The notes below the pieces were generated by a model. That model made no database searches. It worked only from the letters and a program-made list of their open reading frames with translations, and was not told where the DNA came from. Below, piece after piece: positions 10,072 to 19,048 of a DNA stretch of 64,000 bases. Both the position numbers and the translations under genes were made by a program. Location: assembly GCA_947486785.1 (NCBI GenBank), contig CANKUU010000009.1, positions 62,001 to 126,000 on the forward strand, in the 5' to 3' direction. The DNA is from an uncultured Flavobacteriaceae bacterium (GTDB lineage Bacteria > Bacteroidota > Bacteroidia > Flavobacteriales > Flavobacteriaceae). Position 1 is the stretch's first letter, and each line of letters begins with the position of its first letter.

Positions 10072-11349
10072 TTATTTTGCATTTAAATAGTCTAAACTCA
10101 TTTCTGTTAGGGTTTTTACACCCAAAATTAAGCCACTATCATCAATTAAAAAATCTGGAGTGTGGTGTGGAAATGATGCTGTTGTACCAGGAGTCATTCC
10201 CCCTAAGAAAAAGAAAAAACCAGGTGCTTCTTTTTGAAAATAGGAGAAATCTTCAGCGCCTGTAACAGCTTTTTGTGTTTGAACATTATTAGCTCCGGCA
10301 ACCCTTTGCATAGTGGGTAACATTTGCTGCACCAAAGCAGGCTCATTATATGTTATTTCTGTAGCTTCCTTTATTTCGCAGGTTGCTTCACCACCATATG
10401 CTTTTGCAATGGTTTCTACCATTTCTACCATACGTTTGTTAATTTTGTCTTTCATATCATAGTCCAAAGTGCGAATAGTACCTATCATTTCCGCACTTTC
10501 AGGTATAATATTAAAACGAACACCGCTTTTAATTTTGCCAACAGTTATTACTGCGGCTTCATTGGTGAGATCTGTTTCTCTACTAATAATGGTCTGTAAT
10601 CCATCTATAATCTTGGCACTAATTAATATAGGATCAACACCAGACCAAGGCTGTGAACCATGACTTTGTTTTCCTTTCACTTTAATGACAAAACTTTGAG
10701 CAGCTGCCATTGTTCCTCCAGATTTGTAACGAATTACGCCTACTGGAGTTTGTGAGTTAATGTGTAAACCAAAAATGGCGTCAACTTTTGGATTTTCCAT
10801 AACACCTTCTTTTACCATTAAAAGTGCTCCACCTTCCTCACCTGGTGGGGGACCTTCTTCTGCGGGTTGAAAAATAAATTTCACAGTACCCTTTATTTTA
10901 TCTTTGTTCTTCGATAAAACTTCGGCAACACCCATTAAAATTGCAGTATGTGTATCATGTCCGCAAGCGTGCATAACGCCTACTTTTTCACCCAAAAATT
11001 CAGAAGTAACTGTAGATTTATAGGGTAAATCGTTTCTCTCATAAACAGGTAAGGCATCTATATCTGCACGAAGTGCAACTACTTTTCCAGGCTTATTCCC
11101 TTTTAATATTCCTACAACACCGGTATGCGCTACTTTGGTTTGCACTTCAATACCCAAAGACTTCAAATGTTTCGCTATTTTTTCGGCGGTTTTAAATTCT
11201 CTATTTCCTAACTCAGGATTTTGATGAATTTCGCGACGCCATTCAACTACCTTGCCTTCAATAGCATTGTAATCTTTTTCTAGCTTCGATTTTTGAGCTA
11301 CTGCAAAGCCTACTGAGAAAAGCAAGGTTGCAATCAATAGTTTTTTCAT
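10072..11349 (-). CDS. secreted M20 family amidohydrolase/peptidase (M20D type)
   Basis: The binuclear-metal site of M20D enzymes is visible: LRADIDALPV, HACGHDTH and the Glu-Glu-Gly pair. Family members hydrolyse N-acyl amino acids or release amino acids from conjugates (IAA-amino acid hydrolase/hippurate hydrolase type). I chose the ATG at 11349 because it places a clean signal peptide (MKKLLIATLLFSVGFAVAQ) at the N-terminus. An in-frame ATG at 11373 would add eight residues before it. It follows the DsrE-like gene closely on the same strand and the two are probably co-transcribed; the terminator follows. The exact substrate is unknown. Confidence 0.93.
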   Translation of the reverse strand: MKKLLIATLLFSVGFAVAQKSKLEKDYNAIEGKVVEWRREIHQNPELGNREFKTAEKIAKHLKSLGIEVQTKVAHTGVVGILKGNKPGKVVALRADIDALPVYERNDLPYKSTVTSEFLGEKVGVMHACGHDTHTAILMGVAEVLSKNKDKIKGTVKFIFQPAEEGPPPGEEGGALLMVKEGVMENPKVDAIFGLHINSQTPVGVIRYKSGGTMAAAQSFVIKVKGKQSHGSQPWSGVDPILISAKIIDGLQTIISRETDLTNEAAVITVGKIKSGVRFNIIPESAEMIGTIRTLDYDMKDKINKRMVEMVETIAKAYGGEATCEIKEATEITYNEPALVQQMLPTMQRVAGANNVQTQKAVTGAEDFSYFQKEAPGFFFFLGGMTPGTTASFPHHTPDFLIDDSGLILGVKTLTEMSLDYLNAK

Positions 11350-11387
11350 AATTAAATTGGTTTTAATTTTCATTAGAGGGAATATAT

Positions 11388-11927
11388 TTAAAATTTTATA
11401 AGTCTATAATTTTCATCTTGAAGCTGTACCAAAGCGGTCATTGCAGAGAGAGAAAGTTGAACGCCATCTATAAGGTCTTCTCGATCAAACCCTCTAGATA
11501 AGGATGATTGCCCACAAAAAATAACCTGCCCGCCAGCTTCAATTAAAGCTTCGATAAGTTTTTTATTCGGATTATCTGTTCCGTACTTCTTTTGATATGC
11601 CTCATTACTAATTACATCTTTAGAAGCTGCATTATGCACCACTAAAGCAATTTTTAAATTTTTAGCGGGAACACCACTTTGAGCATGCATATTTAAAAAG
11701 CGAGCAGCCGTTTCAATACTCGCATTGATGGACTGATGATTCTCGGCACTTTTCATAATATCAAAAACAGCCCGGTATTCTTTAGCGATATTTATTTTAA
11801 AATCTGGATTTTCAATGGCCCAAACTTTTCCATATTCTTTAATTATGGGACCTTGCTTTTTCTGAGAAAAACCTGTGTTTCCTATCATGACACCTATAAT
11901 AATGGTAAAAACATATTTTATTTTCAT
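11388..11927 (-). CDS. exported DsrE family protein
   Basis: The 179-residue product has a signal peptide (ends near GNTGFSQ) followed by a DsrE/DsrF-like alpha/beta domain. The strand ALVVHNAAS and the segment containing Cys in QVIFCGQS match the family core, in which that cysteine often carries sulfur. An exported DsrE-like protein would sit in the periplasm, unlike cytoplasmic TusBCD/DsrEFH. It is the first gene of a likely two-gene operon with the M20 hydrolase. Function is unknown. Confidence 0.8.
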   Translation of the reverse strand: MKIKYVFTIIIGVMIGNTGFSQKKQGPIIKEYGKVWAIENPDFKINIAKEYRAVFDIMKSAENHQSINASIETAARFLNMHAQSGVPAKNLKIALVVHNAASKDVISNEAYQKKYGTDNPNKKLIEALIEAGGQVIFCGQSSLSRGFDREDLIDGVQLSLSAMTALVQLQDENYRLIKF

Positions 11928-12013
11928 AGTTCAGCTATAAGTGCTTTAAATATATTCAAATTCATTAAAACTCAAGGTCTATTGTTCATAATTATTGAAA
12001 TGAAGTTTTTAAG

Positions 12014-14398
12014 ATGATTTTTATTATGGTTAAATTCACGGTCATAAATACTGATAAAAAAAATCTTTTGGAGAAATTTATTAATCAATTAAATGATGCT
12101 CAAAAAGCACCTGTATTACACAAAGACGGGCCTTTAATGGTTATTGCTGGCGCGGGTTCTGGAAAGACTCGTGTTTTAACCTATCGTATAGCTCATTTAA
12201 TGAATCAAGGAGTTGATTCTTTCAACATTTTAGCCCTAACTTTTACAAACAAAGCGGCACGCGAAATGAAAAAGCGGATAGCGGATATTGCTGGCAGCGG
12301 TGAAACCAAAAATTTATGGATGGGCACCTTTCACTCTGTTTTTGCTAAGCTTTTACGCTATGATGGAGATAAACTTGGTTTTCCTAGCAATTTCACCATT
12401 TATGATACGCAAGATTCACAACGTTTGATTTCTTCTATCATTAAAGAAATGGGTTTAGATAAAGACATATACAAATACAAACAAGTTCAGAATCGAATTT
12501 CATCATATAAAAACAGTTTAATTACGGTGAAAGCCTACCTGAACAACCCAGAGTTGGTAGAAGCTGATGCAATGGCTAAGCGACCAAGAATGGGAGATAT
12601 TTATCAAAACTATGTGGAGCGTTGTTTTAAAGCAGGTGCTATGGATTTTGATGATCTTTTGCTTAGAACTAATGAGCTTTTAAATCGTTTTCCAGAGGTT
12701 TTAGCTAAATATCAAGACCGTTTTAGATATATTTTAGTAGACGAGTATCAAGATACAAACCATTCGCAATATTTAATTGTAAAGGCGCTTTCTGATAGAT
12801 ACCAAAATATTTGTGTTGTTGGAGATGATGCACAGAGTATTTACTCTTTTCGAGGAGCAAATATTAACAATATTTTAAATTTTCAAAAAGATTATGATGA
12901 TGTAGGTATGTATCGTTTAGAACAAAATTATCGTTCTACCAAAAACATTGTAAACGCGGCTAATTCGATCATAGCAAATAATAAAGATCAATTAGAAAAA
13001 GTAGTTTGGACATCAAATGATGATGGTCCTCCAATTATAATTCACAGGAGCGTTACAGATGCTGAAGAAGGTCGCTATGTGGCCAACTCTATTTGGGAGA
13101 ATCGCATGCAGCACCAAATGCCAAATGGTAATTTTGCGGTGCTGTATCGTACTAATTCACAATCAAGAGCTATTGAAGACGGGTTGCGAAAGAGAGATAT
13201 ACCTTATCGTATTTATGGCGGACTGTCGTTTTATCAACGAAAAGAGATTAAAGATGTTTTATCTTATTTAAGGCTCGTTATTAATTCAAAAGATGAAGAA
13301 GCTTTAAAACGGGTTATCAATTTTCCGTCAAGAGGTATTGGTAATACTACCATCGATAAATTAGTCGTTGCAGCAAATCATTATGGACGTTCTATATTTG
13401 AAGTGATAGACAATATTGATCGCGTTAATTTAAAGATAAATGCAGGCACCAAAAGAAAATTACAAGATTTTGTTGCCATGATAAAGAGTTTTCAAATCAT
13501 GAGCGAAAGTTCTGATGCTTTTACGCTGGCAGAACATGTTTCGAAGAAAACCGGAATTTTATTAGAGTTTAAGAAGGATGGTACGCCCGAGGGTATTGCA
13601 AAAATGGAGAATATTGAGGAGCTCCTAAATGGAATTAAAGATTTTGTGGAAGGCCAACGAGAAATCGATGGAGCAAGTGGTAGTATCTCTGAATTCTTAG
13701 AAGATGTCGCTCTTGCAACAGATTTAGATAATGATACTGGCGATGATGATCGGGTTGCTTTAATGACTATTCATTTGGCTAAGGGGCTTGAGTTTCCGTA
13801 TGTATACATTGTTGGAATGGAGGAAGATCTTTTTCCGTCAGCTATGAGTATGAGCACGAGAAGTGAGCTAGAGGAGGAGCGAAGATTGTTTTACGTGGCC
13901 TTGACAAGAGCAGAGAAACAAGCGTATTTAACCTATACGCAAAATCGGTATCGATGGGGTAAATTAATTGATGCAGAACCAAGTAGGTTTTTAGAAGAGA
14001 TTGATGAAAAATATGTTGAAAATTTAACACCAATTGATACCGCGGCATATAGATACAAGCCTCTGATAGATAATGATATTTTTGGTGAAGTTGATAAGAG
14101 CAAACTAAGACAATCAAAACCTCAAAAAGGAACGCCGCCTTTAGTAGGTAAACCTAATGAAAGTCAATTGCGAAAGCTTCGCAAGCTAAAACCAGAAATA
14201 GCTTCGCCGGTTGGTAATACAAATGTTATTGACCCAAATTTAGCTGCTGGGGCACTTGTTAATCATATGCGTTTTGGTAGAGGTAAAGTACTAAAAATTG
14301 AAGGTGTAGGTAATGACCGAAAAGCCGAAATTAAATTTGAAAAGGGCGAGGTAAAAAAGTTGTTACTTCGTTTTGCTAAATTAGAAGTGCTTTCGTAA
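12014..14398 (+). CDS. uvrD: UvrD/PcrA-type ATP-dependent DNA helicase
   Basis: This superfamily 1A helicase for repair and replication restart has 794 residues, in the PcrA/UvrD range. Walker A is GAGSGKT (residues 46-52), motif II is VDEYQDTN, motif III is VVGDDAQSIYSFRGA, and motifs V/VI follow (MTIHLAKGLEF; YVALTRA). The C-terminus has the basic linker and a Tudor-like module (MRFGRGKVLKIEG) that in PcrA/UvrD contacts RNA polymerase. Family members usually begin close to the QLNDAQ motif, so translation may start at a later site than 12014, for example Met5. The 5' end is therefore uncertain by a few residues. Confidence 0.95.
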   Translation: MIFIMVKFTVINTDKKNLLEKFINQLNDAQKAPVLHKDGPLMVIAGAGSGKTRVLTYRIAHLMNQGVDSFNILALTFTNKAAREMKKRIADIAGSGETKNLWMGTFHSVFAKLLRYDGDKLGFPSNFTIYDTQDSQRLISSIIKEMGLDKDIYKYKQVQNRISSYKNSLITVKAYLNNPELVEADAMAKRPRMGDIYQNYVERCFKAGAMDFDDLLLRTNELLNRFPEVLAKYQDRFRYILVDEYQDTNHSQYLIVKALSDRYQNICVVGDDAQSIYSFRGANINNILNFQKDYDDVGMYRLEQNYRSTKNIVNAANSIIANNKDQLEKVVWTSNDDGPPIIIHRSVTDAEEGRYVANSIWENRMQHQMPNGNFAVLYRTNSQSRAIEDGLRKRDIPYRIYGGLSFYQRKEIKDVLSYLRLVINSKDEEALKRVINFPSRGIGNTTIDKLVVAANHYGRSIFEVIDNIDRVNLKINAGTKRKLQDFVAMIKSFQIMSESSDAFTLAEHVSKKTGILLEFKKDGTPEGIAKMENIEELLNGIKDFVEGQREIDGASGSISEFLEDVALATDLDNDTGDDDRVALMTIHLAKGLEFPYVYIVGMEEDLFPSAMSMSTRSELEEERRLFYVALTRAEKQAYLTYTQNRYRWGKLIDAEPSRFLEEIDEKYVENLTPIDTAAYRYKPLIDNDIFGEVDKSKLRQSKPQKGTPPLVGKPNESQLRKLRKLKPEIASPVGNTNVIDPNLAAGALVNHMRFGRGKVLKIEGVGNDRKAEIKFEKGEVKKLLLRFAKLEVLS

Positions 14399-14500
14399 TG
14401 GGGTAAAGCATAATTAATAGGTTGATAAAAAGTAGTTTTCATAAAAATTTAGTGTTAAAAATTATTTGTTTGTTTAACTAAATATATTTTAAGTTTTTTC

Positions 14501-15121
14501 ATGGCGCAGTTTGTAAAAATATATGAAGATAATCCTAACCCTAAAGAACTAAAGAAGGTGGTTGATGTACTTCGTAAAGGGGGGCTAATTATCTATCCTA
14601 CAGATACGGTGTACGGTCTAGGTTGTGATATCACCAATACTAGGGCTCTCGAGAAAATTGCACGTATTAAAGGAATTAAATTAGAAAAGGCAAAGTGGTC
14701 ATTTATTTGTGCAGACTTAAGCAACCTTTCAGATTATGTTAGGCAAATAGATACAGCAACCTTCAAGATTTTAAAAAAGGCGTTACCCGGTCCGTATACG
14801 TTTATTTTACCAGGAAATAACAACCTGCCAAAAGCCTTTAAAAAGAAAAAAACGGTGGGTATAAGGGTGCCAGACAATAATATTATACATGAAATAGTAG
14901 TGGCTTTGGGTAATCCTATTGTTTCAACTTCAATAAGAGATGAGGACACTATTTTAGAATATACCACAGACCCCGAACTTATCTTTGAAAAATGGCAAAA
15001 TTTAGTTGATATTGTAATCGATGGTGGTTATGGTGATAATATTGCATCTACAATAGTAGATCTTTCCATAGAATCCCCCATCATTGTTCGCCATGGTAAA
15101 GGAGATAGCGATATATTTTAG
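14501..15121 (+). CDS. YciO/Sua5/YrdC-domain protein (threonylcarbamoyl-AMP synthase-like)
   Basis: The 206-residue protein is a single YrdC domain with YPTDTVYGLGCD near residue 30 and GIRVPDN. TsaC/Sua5 enzymes make threonylcarbamoyl-AMP for tRNA t6A. The segment following the first motif (KWSFICADLSNLSDYV, then LPGPYTFILPG) resembles the YciO subgroup, whose role is less certain. The usual KR-x3-KP motif is not seen, so I do not assign tsaC. A strong terminator lies 35 bp downstream. Confidence 0.85.
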   Translation: MAQFVKIYEDNPNPKELKKVVDVLRKGGLIIYPTDTVYGLGCDITNTRALEKIARIKGIKLEKAKWSFICADLSNLSDYVRQIDTATFKILKKALPGPYTFILPGNNNLPKAFKKKKTVGIRVPDNNIIHEIVVALGNPIVSTSIRDEDTILEYTTDPELIFEKWQNLVDIVIDGGYGDNIASTIVDLSIESPIIVRHGKGDSDIF

Positions 15122-15154
15122 TTCTTGAAATTATAATGCGGTAGCAGCAAAACA

Positions 15155-15184
15155 AAAAAAGCACACCAATTGGTGTGCTTTTTT
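15155..15184. terminator. bidirectional intrinsic terminator
   Basis: A perfect 30-bp palindrome has a GC-containing core, GCACACCAATTGGTGTGC, flanked by A6 and T6. It sits between the convergent YciO-like and OmpA-like genes and has a U-tract in either direction, so it should terminate both. Confidence 0.92.
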
Positions 15185-15201
15185 AAGTTTGTTTAAATGT
15201 C

Positions 15202-16056
15202 TTAGTTGTTGATAGCAGGGTCTTTCATACCTTCTTCAATCATACTATAAAATTGATCGATTTTTGGTAAAACAACAATTCTAGTTCTTCTATTTTTCGA
15301 CTTCTCTGTTTTAGATACAGGAACATATTCTGCTCTACCAGCAGCAGTCATTCTTTTTGGGTCAACTCCATAATCGTTCTGAAGAATACGAACTACTGCC
15401 GTAGCTCGCTTTACACTCAAATCCCAATTATCTAAAATATTACCTTTTGATCTGTAAGGTACATCGTCAGTATGGCCTTCAACCATAAATTCAAAATCAG
15501 GCTTGTTGTTTACTACTTGGGCAACTTTACCTAAAACTGTTTTAGCCTTACTTGTAATGTTGTAACTACCGCTACTGAATAATAATTTATCAGAAATAGA
15601 TACAAAAACAACACCTTTTTCAACACTTATTTCGATATCTTCATCATCTAAATTACCTAGAACACCTTTTAAACTTTGAACTAAAGAAAGGTTTACAGAA
15701 TCTCTGCGAGTAATGGCTTCATTTAATTTACGAATAGTTAAATCTTTCTCTTGAATACTTTCTAAAGATTTTTCAAGGTTTTCTGCTCCTTTGGTAGTAA
15801 GAGTAGTCAAATTACCCATGTTGTTGATTAACTCTTGGTTATTTGCTTTTAAAAATGAATTTTGATCTTCTAAAGTTTTTAACCTTGAAGACGCTGTTGC
15901 TTTTTCTTCTAGGCAGGTATTTAATTTTAGCGTTGCCGAGTTTAATAAATCTTGCGCTTCTTTCTCCTTAGCTTCTAAGGCTGCGAATTTTTTTTGTGAT
16001 ACACAAGAGGATAACAACAACGTTGCTCCTAAAACACCTAAAATGATTTTTTTCAT
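15202..16056 (-). CDS. OmpA family lipoprotein with coiled coil
   Basis: This 284-residue protein is a lipoprotein: the signal ends in a lipobox (LLSSCV, Cys18). A coiled coil (about residues 20-120) is followed by an OmpA-like peptidoglycan-binding domain with EGHTDD, an NWDLSVKRA helix and NRRTRIVV. All the residues that clamp diaminopimelate are present. It probably tethers the outer membrane to the wall. The protein at 7067-7840 is its degenerate relative. Confidence 0.92.
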   Translation of the reverse strand: MKKIILGVLGATLLLSSCVSQKKFAALEAKEKEAQDLLNSATLKLNTCLEEKATASSRLKTLEDQNSFLKANNQELINNMGNLTTLTTKGAENLEKSLESIQEKDLTIRKLNEAITRRDSVNLSLVQSLKGVLGNLDDEDIEISVEKGVVFVSISDKLLFSSGSYNITSKAKTVLGKVAQVVNNKPDFEFMVEGHTDDVPYRSKGNILDNWDLSVKRATAVVRILQNDYGVDPKRMTAAGRAEYVPVSKTEKSKNRRTRIVVLPKIDQFYSMIEEGMKDPAINN

Positions 16057-16108
16057 AATACTCTTGATTATTAATGTTTGTTATTTGACAAATGGTTTAA
16101 AATCAACT

Positions 16109-16116
16109 CAAAACTA
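16109..16116 (-). promoter_or_regulatory. putative -7 element for the OmpA lipoprotein gene
   Basis: On the minus strand, TAGTTTTG fits TAnnTTTG, 53 bp upstream of the ATG. A weak ATTG at 16140-16143 may be the -33 box, with 23-bp spacing. Confidence 0.4.
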
Positions 16117-16151
16117 TGTAAAATAGTTGTAGTGTGAAGCAATTAAAGTAG

Positions 16152-17153
16152 TTAATCTTTTACTAAAGCTCTATAATTGCTTATTCGATGTACGAAGTGA
16201 GACCAGACTATGGATTTCACAACATAGTATTTTAATATAAAATTAGCTTTTTCTCGTTTGTTGTACATTTTTCTAAAATGCATGTAAAAGCTTAAATGCG
16301 CCTTTAAAATGGCATAAAAATGACTAAATTTAAGCTGAAAAATAAATCTAACCGCCGCAATAGCATCTAAAACTAATCTAATGAAAATAATTAAAAAAGC
16401 TTTTCTTCGAGGTAGATTTTTGGTTATTGAAAACAAAGAATTTCTAAAATTTAAATAGGTTTTTTTAGGGTTCATATTACTTAACGTAAAACCACCTAAA
16501 TGATATATTTTAGAAGCACCAACGTAATAAATTTTATGTCCTGCATTTTTAGCTCGCCAGCATAAATCTACTTCTTCTTGATGTGCAAAATAATCTTCAT
16601 CAAACCCACCCACTTCATTAAAAACAGATTTCTTTATAAACATACAAGCACCTGTAGCCCAAAATATTTCGCGTGTATCATCGTATTGCCCCGTATCCTT
16701 TTCTAACACCTGAAAAATACGACCTCTGCAAAACGGATAGCCTAACTGATCTATAAACCCACCTGCAGCACCCGCATACTCAAAATAATTTTTTCGTTTT
16801 AAATCGAGTATTTTAGGCTGAATAATGCCAGCCTCTGACATATCTTCAAAAGCCTTAGATATTGGATCTAACCAATTTTCTGTTACCTCTACGTCAGAAT
16901 TTAAGAGACAAAATACATCTGCTGTAACATACTTTAACGCATCATTGTAGCCTTTTGCAAAACCGCCGTTAACTTTATTCTGAATTATTTTTACCGATGG
17001 ATAATTATTTCTAACGAAAGAGACCGAATTATCTGTAGATGCATTGTCGGCAACATAAATATCTGAACCTTTAGAATATGCTATTGTAGCGGGGAGGTAC
17101 CTTTTTAGAAGTTCCTCTCCATTCCAATTTAATATGACCACGGCTATGTTCAA
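16152..17153 (-). CDS. family 2 glycosyltransferase
   Basis: This 333-residue GT-A fold transferase begins with the typical IAVVILNWNGEELL strand. CLLNSDVEV supplies the DxD-like metal motif, and WATGACMFIKKSVF with GGFDEDYFAHQEEVDLCWR is the acceptor-site/base region of rhamnosyltransferase-like GT2 enzymes. A hydrophobic C-terminal stretch (about residues 250-290) may be membrane-associated. The sugar and acceptor are unknown; cell-surface polysaccharide is the likely pathway. It lies 12 bp beyond the HsdR_N-like gene on the same strand. Confidence 0.93.
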   Translation of the reverse strand: MNIAVVILNWNGEELLKRYLPATIAYSKGSDIYVADNASTDNSVSFVRNNYPSVKIIQNKVNGGFAKGYNDALKYVTADVFCLLNSDVEVTENWLDPISKAFEDMSEAGIIQPKILDLKRKNYFEYAGAAGGFIDQLGYPFCRGRIFQVLEKDTGQYDDTREIFWATGACMFIKKSVFNEVGGFDEDYFAHQEEVDLCWRAKNAGHKIYYVGASKIYHLGGFTLSNMNPKKTYLNFRNSLFSITKNLPRRKAFLIIFIRLVLDAIAAVRFIFQLKFSHFYAILKAHLSFYMHFRKMYNKREKANFILKYYVVKSIVWSHFVHRISNYRALVKD

Positions 17154-17165
17154 AACGATGGCAAA

Positions 17166-17612
17166 TTAACGCTTAAAATCAGGAATATCCCTTAAAAAAG
17201 TATACTTTTCTTTTTCAAAATCCATTTTGCAATAAAAATGATCTAGCCCATTAGTTACCATTAGGTAGTCGGCATTTAACTTTAAGTTATATCTAGCAAT
17301 TTGATTAAAGGTATTTTGATCTATTTTAATTTCTGGAGCTTTACATTCAAGTAAAATATTTATAGAACCATCGGTGTTAAAAACTACCACATCATATCTC
17401 TTTTTTAAGCCGTTAATATGAAGCTGTTTTTCAACATTTATTAAACTTTTTGGATATTTTTTTGATAAAATTAAATAATGAACAAGATGCTGTCTTACCC
17501 ATTCTTCTGGTTGTAAAATGACAAATTTTTTACGGATTATATCAAAAATCTGCACTTTATTTTCGCTATTTTTGAAACGAAATTTACAGTAAGGAAAGTT
17601 GAGCGGTAGCAT
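17166..17612 (-). CDS. HsdR N-terminal domain (PD-(D/E)XK) nuclease-like protein
   Basis: The small protein resembles the N-terminal nuclease domain of type I restriction R subunits. The motif core is visible as an Asp in YDVVVFN followed by LLECKAP (Glu-x-Lys). No helicase domain or HsdM/HsdS genes are nearby, so this is not a restriction system. I chose the ATG at 17612 because it starts just before the conserved segment and leaves 26 bp to the divergent holA; an ATG at 17675 would overlap holA. The function of this stand-alone family is unknown. Confidence 0.82.
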   Translation of the reverse strand: MLPLNFPYCKFRFKNSENKVQIFDIIRKKFVILQPEEWVRQHLVHYLILSKKYPKSLINVEKQLHINGLKKRYDVVVFNTDGSINILLECKAPEIKIDQNTFNQIARYNLKLNADYLMVTNGLDHFYCKMDFEKEKYTFLRDIPDFKR

Positions 17613-17638
17613 GACACAAATTTGAGGATTTTTTTTTA

Positions 17639-18640
17639 ATGGATGAAGTAAAACAAATAGTAAGTGATATTGCAAATGGTCGGGTATATCCGATATACTT
17701 TTTAACCGGAGAAGAACCTTACTACATTGATCAAATTGCCAGTTATATTGAGAAAAATGTTCTTCGTGAAGAAGAGAAAAGTTTTAATCAAATGGTGCTT
17801 TATGGCAAGGAGGTTAGCGTAGACGATATTCTAACTAATGCGAAGCGGTACCCGATGATGGCCGAACGCCAAGTCATAATTATAAAGGAGGCACAACATT
17901 TGGCGCGTAATATTGACAAGCTTGTTGATTATGCCAAAAACCCTCAACTAACAACAGTTCTTGTTTTTTGCTATAAGTACAGTAAGTTTGATAAACGAAA
18001 GAAACTTTTTAAGCTTTTAAAAGAAAAGGGGGTTTTTTATGAAAGTAAAAAAATCTACGAAGATAAGGTGCATTATTGGATTACTAGGGTTTTAAAGGAT
18101 GCGGGTTATTCCATTACGACAAAAGCGTCTATGTTGCTTGTAGAGCATTTAGGTAATGATTTAAGTAAAATCAGTAAAGAGCTTGAAAAATTAAAGTTAG
18201 TTCTTTCTAAAGATAAAGAAATTACCCCTTTAGATATTGAAAAAAATATTGGTATAAGTAAAGACCATAATAATTTTGAATTAAATAAGGCAATAGGCGC
18301 CCGCGATATTGTGAAGGCTACCCGAATTATAAATTATTTTGCTCAAAACCCCAAGGATAACCCTATTGTGCTAACCATTAGCTTGCTACATGGTTTTTTT
18401 ACAAAACTTTTAAAATATCATAGCCTAACAGATCTTAACCCAAAAACGGTTTCTAAGACTTTAGGAATTAATCCATATTTCGTTGAAGAATATCGTATTG
18501 CAGCAAAAAATTATCCTATGAAAAAAGTAAGCAGAATTATTTCAATCTTGCGCGAACTTGATTTAAAAGGTAAAGGTGTTGGGGTATCAAACGTTTCACA
18601 AGGTGATTTGTTAAAAGAACTTCTTGTAAAGATTATCTAG
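17639..18640 (+). CDS. holA: DNA polymerase III subunit delta
   Basis: HolA opens the beta sliding clamp as part of the clamp loader. The 333-residue length fits. The N-terminal GRVYPIYFLTGEEPYYIDQI segment and the following RQVIIIKEAQ match the delta-subunit AAA-like domain, which lacks a working Walker A. The C-terminal helical collar domain is recognisable (NNFELNKAIGARD). It is divergently arranged with the HsdR_N-like gene. Confidence 0.93.
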   Translation: MDEVKQIVSDIANGRVYPIYFLTGEEPYYIDQIASYIEKNVLREEEKSFNQMVLYGKEVSVDDILTNAKRYPMMAERQVIIIKEAQHLARNIDKLVDYAKNPQLTTVLVFCYKYSKFDKRKKLFKLLKEKGVFYESKKIYEDKVHYWITRVLKDAGYSITTKASMLLVEHLGNDLSKISKELEKLKLVLSKDKEITPLDIEKNIGISKDHNNFELNKAIGARDIVKATRIINYFAQNPKDNPIVLTISLLHGFFTKLLKYHSLTDLNPKTVSKTLGINPYFVEEYRIAAKNYPMKKVSRIISILRELDLKGKGVGVSNVSQGDLLKELLVKII

Positions 18641-19048
18641 TACGTTTATTTTCGATCTACACTATATTTTACAGGCTCAAAAAATAATAGAGTAAGAAAA
18701 AGCAGAACTTTCTCTTTGGATGCAAAATGGGCTTATCTATGCACTATTTAAGTTGCTACAAGCATTGTCATTACTGCTACAACTGCGACGCAAGGTGTTT
18801 TAAAACCCGCTAGTAAAAGAACCGAACAAACAAATTTGCCTATTACAGTTAGAAAAAGGAAGGTGAAGTTTCAATTTTCATGAGGTCATTAAACCTGAAA
18901 TTTAGCCTAATAATCTTTTAAATTACTAATAATCAATTTCTTAGATTTATAAGAACAGGTGAATTTTTTAAAATAGCTAATACCTTTAAGAAACACATTT
19001 CACAGTTTTTTACTGAATAAATTTATTATAAAGTTTATATTTTTTGTG
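18641..19048. other. gene-free interval
   Basis: About 400 bp lie between holA and the convergent aminotransferase fusion. Short open stretches exist (around 18770-18880) but lack a start and resemble nothing I know. No strong terminator is visible. It may hold a decayed gene, but I cannot support that. Confidence 0.4.

Noticed and set aside
17166-17675. Restriction-modification system suggested by the HsdR-like domain
   Set aside because: No hsdM, hsdS or helicase part nearby; only the N-terminal nuclease domain is present.
18700-18890. Open stretch after holA that could be a small or decayed gene
   Set aside because: No start codon in the open frame and no recognisable motif; better read as non-coding.
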